DNA from: Primulina eburnea
Taxonomy: Eukaryota > Streptophyta > Magnoliopsida > Lamiales > Gesneriaceae
Reading direction: 5' to 3'
DNA length: 64,000 nt
NCBI RefSeq assembly: GCF_022965805.1
Contig: NC_133101.1
Span: 43,499,642 to 43,563,641 of the forward strand
Within the stretch, counting starts at the first letter, position 1; each line of letters begins with the position of its first letter. Below the pieces are notes generated by a model, which saw nothing but the letters and a program-made list of their open reading frames with translations, ran no database searches and was not told the origin of the DNA. Both the position numbers and the translations under genes were made by a program. This document shows positions 55,258 to 64,000 of this stretch, in pieces.

Positions 55258-56830
55258 AAGCTTGGTGAACGGTACAATTTAAGATTTCATGTGATTGACT
55301 ACTTGGTCAAGTTTAAGTATAGTTTTGATGTTAAGAATTGCGATTTATGATTTATAGTATTGTTGATTGTAGAAGATGTGTAGTTATATTGTAGTGACGT
55401 TACGATTAAATTCATGATAATTTGTATGTTGAGCCAATTGGTATGAGGTCAATTGGTTAGATAAGACATAGAGGTGCAACTTTCATGTTGGGAGCGTTGC
55501 CAAAATATGAGGAGAAGCGACGTTGCGATTCGATTTTAGTTGCAAAGTATATTGTTGGCTTCAGGGGACACCGCACCCGCGGTGATTGGATAGTATGGCT
55601 ATCGCACCCGCGGTAGAAACCTCAGCGCACCCGCGGTCGATTCTTTTGGATTTTTGGATGTGGTTCAACCTACGTAGCGCACCCCCGGTGCATGAACAGT
55701 GAAGTCGTGTTTTGAAGTTTTAAGTGATTAAATACATGTGTTTGCTCATATTTCCCTCATTCTTCTCCATTCTTCTCGGTTCTTCAGCTCAAGGGAAAGC
55801 TAGGGTTCTCATTTCTCTCTTTTGTCCCTTTGATTCAAGCTTCTAGTTGGGTTATTGAAGTGAGAGCAAGATCATTTTGGATTTAAGGAGCTAAGGTAAT
55901 CTTGTGGTTTTAGTTATTTTTGGATTGTGGTGTTTGGGAAAATCATGGAATTTATGATTGTGTTGGTTTTATGGGTTTTATGGTATGGTTATTTGATTAT
56001 TAAGTTGTTGATGGTTCAATACATGGTTTATTTTTGTAGGATTTATACCAAGAGATTAGAATCAAGCTTTCCATTGGTTGTAAGTGGAATTCATCTCTTG
56101 TGCTCACATGAAGTATATGTATTGTATTTCAATGGTTTTAACATGCTATTCCCTTCCACCTGATTCAGATTATGTATGGATATAATTTGTTGTATATTAG
56201 AGGCTTTTATATGTCTCAAATTTATAAAATGGAATGCAAAAGAAAAGACTATTCAAAGTGTTTGTTTTAATGTCCAAGAGGGAGTTCAAAAGATTTATTG
56301 GATTGATAAATAGATAGTCAGAGATTGCATGAAAATAGTTTATCAACGACCATAGGCTTATATCCCGACAGAGTAATTTATTTATATCGATGGGATATGG
56401 GTACAGAGACAGAGATACTATTTAGATATCAGTCCACCAGAGAAAAGAGTTACATGGTATTTAATTATTTCAAAGTCATGTTTTACAGAGTATGATATTT
56501 ATAGATTGTTATGTAAAAGTTCCACTTGCTGAGTTTTATACTCATTCCAGTTATTTCATGTGATGCAGATAAGAGTTACAAGCCGGAACGTTGATTGGAG
56601 TCGAGGTCATATGTACAAAAATAAGGAAGGAAGAAAGATATTTTGTTAGCATTTTGACATGATCAAAATGATATTTTGTATTTTGATACAACACTTTATA
56701 GATCATGTATATGCTTTTGATTGTATATATTGAAAATGTATTTATGTCAAGAAAATTTTAAATCCTTCTTTCTTTAAGTAAATTTTTAAAATTCCTCTAT
56801 TATTTTATGAAATCAGTCAAGGGTGTTACA
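55258..56830 (+). repeat. 5' LTR of gypsy E
   Basis: Starts TGTAATATCCAAGC and ends GGTGTTACA, 1573 bases, against 1602 in the 3' copy. Motif cluster 55568-55695 followed by TTAAATACATG near 55729. The open frame 55927-56163 lies wholly in the LTR and is repeated shorter in the other copy, so it is not a gene. Confidence 0.94.
55568..55695 (+). promoter_or_regulatory. U3 cluster of ACCGCACCCGCGGT motifs, LTR E
   Basis: Exact ACCGCACCCGCGGT at 55570-55583, then CGCACCCGCGGT near 55603 and 55630 and a decayed GCACCCCCGGT near 55680. This is the same 14-mer as in LTR B, in the same orientation relative to transcription. The 3' LTR has it near 61690-61835 with an added unit. Confidence 0.65.
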
Positions 56831-56835
56831 TTTAG

Positions 56836-56847
56836 TGGTATCAGAGC
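56836..56847 (+). other. Primer-binding site of gypsy E
   Basis: TGGTATCAGAGC, five bases after the LTR. Leader 56848-56967 without a gene. Confidence 0.92.
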
Positions 56848-56967
56848 AACGTTCTTCGGACCAATGCATATGACTTCGTCTACTTTCAACAGTCCGGGTA
56901 TGTCTTCTCCTACATCTATTTATTGTTATTGGTTGATATGTATTATGTGAGCACATTGTAGGATTTA

Positions 56968-57939
56968 ATGCCTCCAAAGAGAAAAGATTTAGAGGGTGAG
57001 GATAGCTCCTCATCGAGAGTTGTCGACGAGTTCAGTAAATTACTGAAAGAGCAAGCCAAGGTTCACAGTGAACAGATTCAACAGTTGCTCCGTTTGCAAG
57101 GTTCAGGTCAGGGTAGAGGCCAAGTGGTTCAAGCAGTTGGGACTGATGGGATCTTTAATGCTTTTAAGAGGATTGATCCGCCTGAGTTTGCAGGAAGCAC
57201 TGATCCATTGGTGCATGTAGAGTGGATTAAAGCACTTGAGGCGATATTTGAGCATCTCAAGTATGAAGACAAGGATAGAGTTGGTTGTGCAGTATTAATG
57301 CTAGTCAAAGCTGCACGTATTTGGTGGAATGCCACCAAGGTAGGTGTTGATGTTCCGGCATTAAAGTGGCAAGATTTCACGGATTTTTTCTACGACAAGT
57401 ATTTCTCGGATGCACTTCGAGCTCGGAAGGTGACTGAGTTTTTAGAGCTTCGACAGGGAAGTATGAATGTTGACGAGTACATCTTGAAGTTTGAGGAGGG
57501 CTGTCTGTTTGCCCCATATATTGCCTCAAATGACAAAGACAAGGGTGCTCATTTTATTAGAGGACTTCGAGCAGAGATCAGGAGGGACATCAATATGTCT
57601 AAGACGGTGACATTTAAAGAGATTGTGGCTAAAGCATTGTTAGCCGAGCAAGATGAGAAGGATATTGCTAGAGAGAGACAGGCGAGGCAGCAAGCTATTG
57701 CTCAAAGAGGTCAAGGTTCGATCCAAAGAGGAAAAGGCAGTTACAAGGGGAAAGGCAAGATGGAGCTGAGTTCTAAAGCACCGGCTGTCCCATTTGATCC
57801 AGAGAAGCCGTTGTGTCCCAATTGTAGTAGGCCTCATAGGGGTCAATGCAGGTTTGGTACTCACACGTGCTACCGATGTGGTACTGCAGGCCATATCGCT
57901 AGCAACTGTCCGAAAGAATCGAGTAAAGAGAAGGTGTAG
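56968..57939 (+). pseudogene. Gag of gypsy E
   Basis: 323 codons from MPPKRKDLEGED. Retrotransposon gag domain at about residues 60-200 (AFKRIDPPEFAGSTDP; WIKALEAIF; IWWNATKVG; FYDKYFSD; FLELRQGSMNVDEY), basic Gln/Gly-rich linker, and CCHC CYRCGTAGHIASNC near residue 302. It ends at TAG 57937; the same frame continues with GGIFTMTKEG into protease, so the stop is probably a mutated Gln codon. Confidence 0.93.
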
Positions 57940-58402
57940 GGTGGCATCTTCACCATGACGAAGGAAGGTATAAACCCTGATTCTTCTGTGATCTCTAGCA
58001 CTATCTTAATTTCAAGCAGGGTAGCTATGACATTGATTGATACAGGTGCTACTCATTCTTTTATGCATGAACTATTTTTGAGATCTTTGGGTTTAGTTCC
58101 TTCTGTTCTTCCCCTCCAGTTTAATGTTGTATTGCGTTCTGGGGATGTTATGCCCGACGTCTATTATGTATGCGTGTTCTGTTCAAATTGATGAGCGAGT
58201 GGTTTATGCCGATTTGATTGTTATTCCGATGGTTGCGTTTGATATTATACATGGCATGGATTGGCTATCAACTTACCGTGCAGTGATTGATTGTGTTGCC
58301 AAGACGGTGAAATTTTCAGATGATGAAAATAAGGAAGGTATGCTCGCCAGTGCAGGTACTTCGCTGGTCCTTCTTTTTATTTTGTGACGTGAGGTTAAGA
58401 AG
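57940..58402 (+). pseudogene. Protease of gypsy E
   Basis: Retropepsin with active site LIDTGATHSFM (58039-58050 codes D-T-G-A), in frame with gag. A frameshift near 58150-58180 moves the second half (RVVYADLIVIPM; GMDWLSTYRAVIDC) to the next frame, which ends at TGA 58385 before RT. Confidence 0.9.
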
Positions 58403-59815
58403 TTGTTGTTTAGAGGTTGTGATGGGTTTTTGGCTTCGATTGTTGATGCGGATAGAATTGTGAAGTTGAATATTGATGATATTAATGTTGTGAGAGAGTT
58501 CACTGATGTATTTGAGGATGATGTGCCGGGTTTACCGCCGGACAGAGATGTAGAGTTTGTGATCGATCTAGTTCCAGGGACGGTTCCTATTTCCAAAGCT
58601 CCGTACAGAATGGCCCCGACAGAGATGAAAGAATTGAAGACGTAGTTGCAGGATCTATTAGATAAAGATTTTATACGGCCGAGTTCTTCACCTTGGGGAG
58701 CTCCGGTTCTTTTCGTTAAAAAAAAGAGGGGTCTTTGCGGTTGTGCATTGATTACAGAGAAATCAACAAAGTGACGATCAAGAATAAATATCCGTTGCCA
58801 CGGATAGACGACCTTTTTGACCAACTGCAGGGGGCTACAGTATTTTCGAAGATTGATTTGCGATCTGACTATTACCAATTGAAAGTTAGGGAGTCTTATA
58901 TCCCTAAGACGGCTTTCTGGACCAGGTATGGTCATTACGAATTTCTTGCTATGTCGTTCGGTTTGACTAATGCTCCTTCAGTCTTCATGGATCTTATGAA
59001 CCGGTAAGCCGTATTTGGATAGCTTTGTCATTGTTTTCATCGATGATATATTGATTTATTCCAAGACCAGAGAGCTTCATGTAGAGCACCTCAGAGTCGT
59101 TCTTCAGTTGTTGAGAGAGAAAAGGATGTATGCTAAGTTGAAGAAATGTGAGTTCTGGCTGGAGCAGATATCTTTCTTGGGCCATATTGTCTCGAAGGAT
59201 GGTTTGGCTGTTGATCCAGCAAAAATCGAGGCGATACAGAAGTGGCCTATCCCTACCACTGTATCAGAGGTACGCAGTTTTCTTGATTTGGTGGGTTATT
59301 ATCGTCGTTTTATTTCAGACTTTTCCAAAATTTCCCTGTCGTTAACCAATCTGATGAGGAAGACGGTGAAGTTTGAGTGGTCCAATGAATGCCAAAGTGG
59401 ATTCCAAGAGTTGAAAGATAGGTTGACTACAGCTCCGGTACTTGCACTACCTAGTGGTGCAGAAAACTTTGTTGTTTATACCGATGCGTCAAAGAAGGGC
59501 CTTGGTGCAGTGCTGATGCAACGTGGAAAGGTTATTGCTTATGCTTCTCGTCAGTTGAAAGACTACGAGCAAAATTATCCTACGCATGATCTGGAACTGG
59601 CAGATGTGGTATTCGCCCTAAAAATCTGGAGACACAATTTATATGGCGAAAAGTGTGAAATTTTCACTGACCACAAGAGTTTAAGGTATTTGTTTTCCCA
59701 GAAAGAACTCAATATGCGACAGAGACGGTGGTTAGAGCTTGTCAAAGATTATGATGTGATGATTAGTTACCATCTTGGGAAGACGAATGTTGTAGCCGAT
59801 GCACTGAGCCGTAAG
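58403..59815 (+). pseudogene. Reverse transcriptase and RNase H of gypsy E
   Basis: Connector (LFRGCDGFLASI; FEDDVPGLPPDRDVEF), then RT: ISKAPYRMAPTEMKELKT with TAG at 58643, frameshift in an A run near 58720, [46 protein letters not shown] 59005 with a small deletion, and FIDD at 59036-59047 in the third frame. Thumb and RNase H ([44 protein letters not shown]) are open. In DLRSDYYQL an Asp replaces the usual Gly. Confidence 0.92.
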
Positions 59816-61323
59816 TCAAGTTCCTCTTTGAGTTCTATGATCCAGAAGCCGTTGTCGTTAGATTTGCAACGAGAAGAGATAGATTTGGTAGTACCGGGAA
59901 CCATCACTCGCTTTTCAACGTTGATCATTCGGGCTACATTGATGGAAAGGATCCGTAGAGAGCAGGCCAATGATGCACAGTTGATAGAGATGAGAGCCAG
60001 AGCAGAAGAGATAGGTAATTCGGAGTTTGGGATGAATAGAGATGGTTTGATGACATTCAAGGGCCGTATATGCATTACTACTGGTGATGATATTCGGCGA
60101 GTCGTCTTAACAGAGGCACATACCGCGCAATACTTGATACATCCAGGTAGTACCAAGATGTATCAGGATCTTCGAAGACTCTATTGGTGGCCGGGTATGA
60201 AGAAGGATATTGGCATGTTAATTTCTCATTTTCTAACTTGTCAGCAGGTGAAAATCGAACACCAGAAACCTGCTGGGACATTGCAGTCATTGCCGATTCC
60301 TCAATAGAAATGGGAGCACATTACAATGGACTTCGTGATTGGTCTTCCCAGAACACAAAAAGGCTATAACTCTATTTGGGTTATTGTTGATCGGTTGATC
60401 AAGTCAGCACATTTTCTCCCGGTCAAGACAACGTATTCCATGAACCGGTATGCCGAAGAATACATAGCAGAGATTGTCATACTTCAAGGTGTTCCTGTGT
60501 CGATCGTATCTGATCATGACCCTAGATTTACTTCAGAGTTTTGGAAGAGTTTACACAGAGCCTTGGGTACACGGTTAGCATTCAGTACAACATATCATCC
60601 CCAGAGCGACGGTCAATCAGAGAGAGTTATTCAGATTTTGGAGAATATGCTCAGAGCTTGTACTATCGACTATCCTGGTAGCTGGGATTCCAAGTTGCCT
60701 CTTGTCGAGTTCACGTACAATAATAGCTACCAGGAGACGATTGGCATGGCACCGTATGAAGCACTTTATGGCAGAAAATGTAGATCCCCCTTATATTGGG
60801 ACGAGATTGGTGAGAGAAAGATGTTGGGTCCAGAGTTGGTCCAACAGACAGCTGATGTTGTTACTGTTATTCAAGAAAGAATGAAGACATCATAGTCAAG
60901 ATAGAAGAGTTATGCTGATGTAAGACGAAGGCCGTTGTAGTTTGAGGTTGGCGATCACGTGTTCTTGAAGATTGCACCTCTTAAAGGTGTGATGCGGTTT
61001 GGAAAAAAAGGGAAAATTGAGTCCAAGATTCATTGGCCCATTTGAGATCTTGGACAGAGTCGGTGATCGAGCATACATGTTAGCCCTACTGCCAGATCTT
61101 GATAGAGTTCATAATGTTTTTCATGTCACCATGCTTATGAAGTATACTGCGAATCCTCCCATTTTCTTCGTCACGAGCCATTGGATTTGACGTCGAATTT
61201 GACGTATCAAGAGATTCCAATCTAGATTCTAGATCACAATGTTAAAGTATTGAGAAACAAGAAGCCACGTGGGAACCAAAGGATGAGATGAAAGAAAAGT
61301 ATCCTGAGTTGTTTGCGCAGTGA
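59816..61323 (+). pseudogene. Integrase and C-terminal end of gypsy E
   Basis: Linker, H2C2 finger ([28 protein letters not shown]), TAG 60305 (PQ-stop-KWEH, Trp in relatives), core WVIVDRLIKS, VSDHDPRF and SERVIQ, TAG 60893, frameshift in an A run near 61008, GPF region (KLSPRFIGPFEILDRVGDRAY). The last part is compressed: the chromodomain-like segment is shortened between about 61200 and 61265, but EATWEPKDEMKEKYPELFAQ up to the TGA at 61321 is clear. Confidence 0.9.
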
Positions 61324-61357
61324 CGTCAATTTCGGGGACGAAATTTCTTTAAGGAGG

Positions 61358-61373
61358 GGAGATCGTAACATCC
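61358..61373 (+). other. Polypurine tract of gypsy E
   Basis: TTAAGGAGGGGAGAT before the 3' LTR, preceded by GGGGACGAAATTTC, the conserved interior end. Confidence 0.87.
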
Positions 61374-62975
61374 AAGCTTGGTGAACGGTACGGTTTAAGA
61401 TTTCATGTGATTGACTACTTGGTCAAGTTTAAGTACAGTTTTGAGGTTAAGAATTGCGATTTATGATTTATAGTATTGTTGATTATAGATGATGTGTAGT
61501 TATATTGTAGTGACGTTACGATTAAATTCATGATAATTTGTATGTTGAGCCAATTGGTATGAGGCCAATTGGAATGGTTAGATAAGACATAGAAGTGCAA
61601 CTTTCATGTTGGGAGCGTTGCCAAAATATGAGGAGAAGCGATGTTGCGATTCCATTTTTGTTGCAAAGTATATTGTTGGCTTCAGGGGACACCACACCCG
61701 CGCCAGAATAGCTACCACACCCGCGGTGATTGGATAGTATGGCTATCGCACCCGCGGTAGAAACCTCAGCGCACCCGCGGTCGATTCTTTCGGATTTTTG
61801 GATGTGGTTCAACCTACGTAGCGCACCCGCGGTGCATGAACAATGAAGTCGTGTTTTGAAGTTTTAAGTGATTAAATACAAGTGTTTGCTCATATTTCCC
61901 TCATTCTTCTCCATTCTTCTCGGTTCTTCAGCTCGAGGGAAAGCTAGGGTTATCATTTCTCTCTTTTGTCCCTTTGATTCAAGCTTCTAGTTGGGTTATT
62001 GAAGTGAGAGCAAGATCATTTTTATTTAAGGAGCTAAGGTAATATTGTGGTTTTAGTTATTTTGGATTGTGGTGTTGGGGGAAATCATGGAATTTATGAT
62101 TGTGTTGGTTTTATGGGTTTTATGGTATGGTTATTTGAATATTAAGTTGTTGATTGTTCAATATATGGTTTATTTTTGTAGGATTTATACAAAGAGATTA
62201 GAATCAAGCTTTCCATTGGTTAAGTGGAATTCATCTCTTGTGCTCACATGAAGTATATGTATTGTATTTCAATGGTTTTAACATGCTATTCCCTTCCACT
62301 TGATTCATATTATGCATGGATACACTTTGTTGTATATTAGAGGCTTTTATATGTCTCAATTATATGAAAAGGAATGCAAAAGAAAAAGAGTATTCAAAGT
62401 GGATTGATACATAGATAGTCAGAGATTGCATGCAATTAGTTGATCAACGACCATAGGCTTATATACCGACAGAGTAATCAATTTATATCGATGGGATATA
62501 GGTACAGAGACATAGATAATATTTAGATATCAATTCAATAGAGAAAAGAGAGATACCATCGTTATGGTCATGTTATACTATGTTATTCCATGTTTCAAGA
62601 GTTAGATGGTATTTAATGATTTCAAAGTCATGTTTTACAGAGTATGATATTTATAGATTGTTATGTATGAGTTCCACTTGCTGAGTTTTATACTCATTCC
62701 AGTTATTTCACCTGATACAGATAAGAGTGACAAGCCGGAACGTTGATTGGAGCCGAGGTCATATGTACAAAAAGAAGGAAGGAAGAAAGATATTTGGTTA
62801 GCATTTTGACATGATCAAAATTATATTTTGTATTTTGATACAACACTTTATAGATCATGTATATACTTTTGATTGTATATATTGAAAATATATTTATGTC
62901 AAGAAATTTTTAATTCCTTTAAGTAAATTTTTAAAATTACGCTATTATTTTATAAAATCAGTCAAGGGTGTTACA
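61374..62975 (+). repeat. 3' LTR of gypsy E
   Basis: First base is C instead of T (CGTAACATCC), ends GGTGTTACA at 62975. Aligns with the 5' LTR with several percent differences and a few short indels (for example an added motif unit near 61700). Followed by target-site copy AAATC. Confidence 0.94.
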
Positions 62976-62980
62976 AAATC

Positions 62981-63612
62981 CATTCTTTTAGAGACAGTGC
63001 TTTCCAAAAAATCAAGACGTCTTGTAACCAAGGCTTGAGTTTGGAAGTGAGCTTCAGCCGACGCTCTGTCTTTTCGAAGTTCTTCCATTTGTAAAAATAA
63101 TGTGAAGTTACATCCTTTTGGATTTGCTGTAGTCTTCCCTTTATAGAGTCGAACCTCATAGTGTGCAAAAATTGGGTTGGCTTGATGTTAGAAATGGAAG
63201 TCATTACACTGACAAGGTTGGTCTGAATAGCCTGAATTTCTTCAAACAAAGATTCAGTTTCTATTGATATACCAGGAGACATGGCTCCAGAGGTTTCTGG
63301 TTCTTGCTCCTGGTTTTATTCATTAAATATCACCATGGCCCTGTCAGTAGTTTCAAGATTAACCATTTCTGAAGTATCATCTGCTATAGTTTCCTGTTGA
63401 AGCTATGGAGAAGAAGAGAGATTTGGAACAACAGCAGAATCTGAAGGCTCTGAAGTTGGTTGATCATCCGAAATAGTAGCTGGTTCTTCAGTTGGTTGCT
63501 CAGCTGATTCAGAAATAAGTTCTTCAGTTGGTTGAACAACTGAAGAAACAACTGAATCATAAGTTCTTCAGTTGGTTGAACAACTGAAACTGGGGTAGGC
63601 TGTGCAGCTGGC
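62981..63612 (-). pseudogene. Env-like ORF of copia D2, truncated
   Basis: Minus-strand frames match the C-terminal half of the env-like ORF of copia H: SLFEEIQAIQTNLVSVMTSISNIKPTQFLHTMRFDS corresponds to VLEEIQNTQYNMQQM.. of H, and the Gln/Glu/Pro-rich part (QPTEEL repeats) precedes it. Stops are near 63408 and 63322. At 63612 it is joined directly to the pol region before RT. The globular N-terminal domain is absent, and the frame is cut at 62975 by gypsy E. Confidence 0.75.
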
Positions 63613-64000
63613 ATTTATCCAGTTAGGATCGGCAAAAGCTTCATCAGTTTTCTTAAGTTCCAGTTAGGAAATGAAAGCTGAATGAAGAAATAAATTAAAC
63701 ATTTGATTCCGAGTTCTTACCGGATCAAATTAATTACCTATCACCAATTTTGGTAGATGTGATTTCTTCCATCTGTACTCAGCATTTGTTGCATCCAACT
63801 CAGCAACTGCTTCGGTTGGCAACTGAATATTTTCTTCAGTTTCAGTTGTTGTATCAGTTGGTAACCGAGTATTATCATTTTGCTCCGCCAACTGATTATC
63901 AGTAACAATTTCTTGTTCAACTGATTGATCCAACACTTCTGGTTATGGTGTTTGAAGGATATTTTGATTGATGTGATTCTGTTCTTCATTATCATCCTCC
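63613..64000 (-). pseudogene. Pol linker of copia D2 fused to the env-like ORF by deletion
   Basis: Minus-strand frame [20 protein letters not shown] and then KKTDEAFADPNWINA match H between integrase and RT (about 22960-23145). Right after this the sequence becomes env-like ORF. Compared with H about 5 kb are missing: RT, RNase H, the antisense ORF pair and the N-terminus of the env-like ORF. Short frame changes occur near 63725. The element continues beyond the window. Confidence 0.78.

Larger units (their letters stand above)
55258..62975 (+). mobile_element. Ty3/gypsy element E (chromovirus-like), complete but mutated
   Basis: LTRs 55258-56830 and 61374-62975, target-site duplication AAATC (55253-55257 and 62976-62980) in the env-like ORF of copia D2. 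Gag, protease, RT, RNase H and integrase are all present in order. At least five nonsense codons and four frameshifts break them. Gag and integrase resemble element C more than A, B, F or G. Confidence 0.95.
217..64000 (-). mobile_element. Sire-like Ty1/copia element D, tandem copies D1 and D2, heavily interrupted
   Basis: This is the base layer of the nest. On the minus strand the order is D2 pol (64000-63613), D2 env-like ORF (63612-62981 and 55257-55167), polypurine tract, one LTR (54964-54725 plus 2660-1701), D1 gag tail, protease and integrase (1700-217). Each part is homologous to copia H, with clear divergence. Both sides of the single LTR are internal element sequence, so the two copies share it. 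Gypsy C splits the LTR and gypsy E splits the D2 env-like ORF. Neither copy is complete or has an open pol. Confidence 0.8.

Noticed and set aside
55927..56163. Hydrophobic small frame in LTR E (also 62069-62251)
   Set aside because: It lies wholly within the LTR, is shortened by a one-base change in the second copy, and its hydrophobicity comes from T-rich sequence.
1..64000. Host protein-coding genes
   Set aside because: Every stretch can be assigned to an LTR or interior of a retrotransposon. The only candidates of non-retroviral origin are the two antisense ORFs in copia H.

Overview
The window is plant nuclear heterochromatin, most likely from a eudicot, and is built entirely of LTR retrotransposons. 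I found no host gene, tRNA, rRNA, CRISPR array or bacterial-type gene. The evidence for a plant is that every intact primer-binding site reads TGGTATCAGAGC (plant initiator-Met tRNA), the LTRs begin TG and end CA, the gypsy polyproteins look like plant chromoviruses (Tekay/Del-like), and the copia elements look like the plant Sire lineage with an extra ORF after pol. Resemblance of that extra ORF to proteins I recall from Lamiales is only a weak hint at taxonomy.

The layout is a set of nested insertions five levels deep. The base is a minus-strand Sire-like copia (D) whose single LTR is flanked by internal sequence on both sides, so two tandem copies D1 and D2 share it. Gypsy C (+, 2661-54724) sits in the D LTR. 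Gypsy E (+, 55258-62975, TSD AAATC) sits in the 3' part of D2. Gypsy A (-, 8051-52982) sits in the pol of C. Two elements are inserted in A: gypsy F (+, 12606-32488, TSD TTTAT) in its reverse transcriptase, and gypsy B (-, 36209-52654, TSD GTCCG) in its 5' LTR. Copia H (+, 18430-30225, TSD GAGTT) sits in the 3' end of F. Gypsy G (-, 43217-51278, TSD AACAA) sits in the 5' LTR of B. At the left edge two further gypsy LTR starts (1-86 and 87-216) interrupt D1.

By eye, LTR-pair divergence follows the nesting order: C and A several percent, F about 4-5%, B about 2-3%, H under 1%, G about 0.4%. Even so, every gag-pol frame is broken. G, the youngest, lacks its protease through an in-frame deletion and also carries two nonsense codons and a frameshift. 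The elements present are therefore probably non-autonomous and moved by proteins made elsewhere.

Two features stand out. First, copia H carries, between pol and the env-like ORF, two uninterrupted antisense ORFs (24703-25125 and 25487-25837). They resemble each other, and each has its own TATAAATA box and an AATAAA overlapping its stop, so this looks like a duplicated antisense gene module. Second, several LTR families have a cluster of short GC-rich imperfect palindromes in U3 just upstream of the TATA-like tract. The sequence differs between families, except that B and E share the same 14-mer in the same transcriptional orientation.
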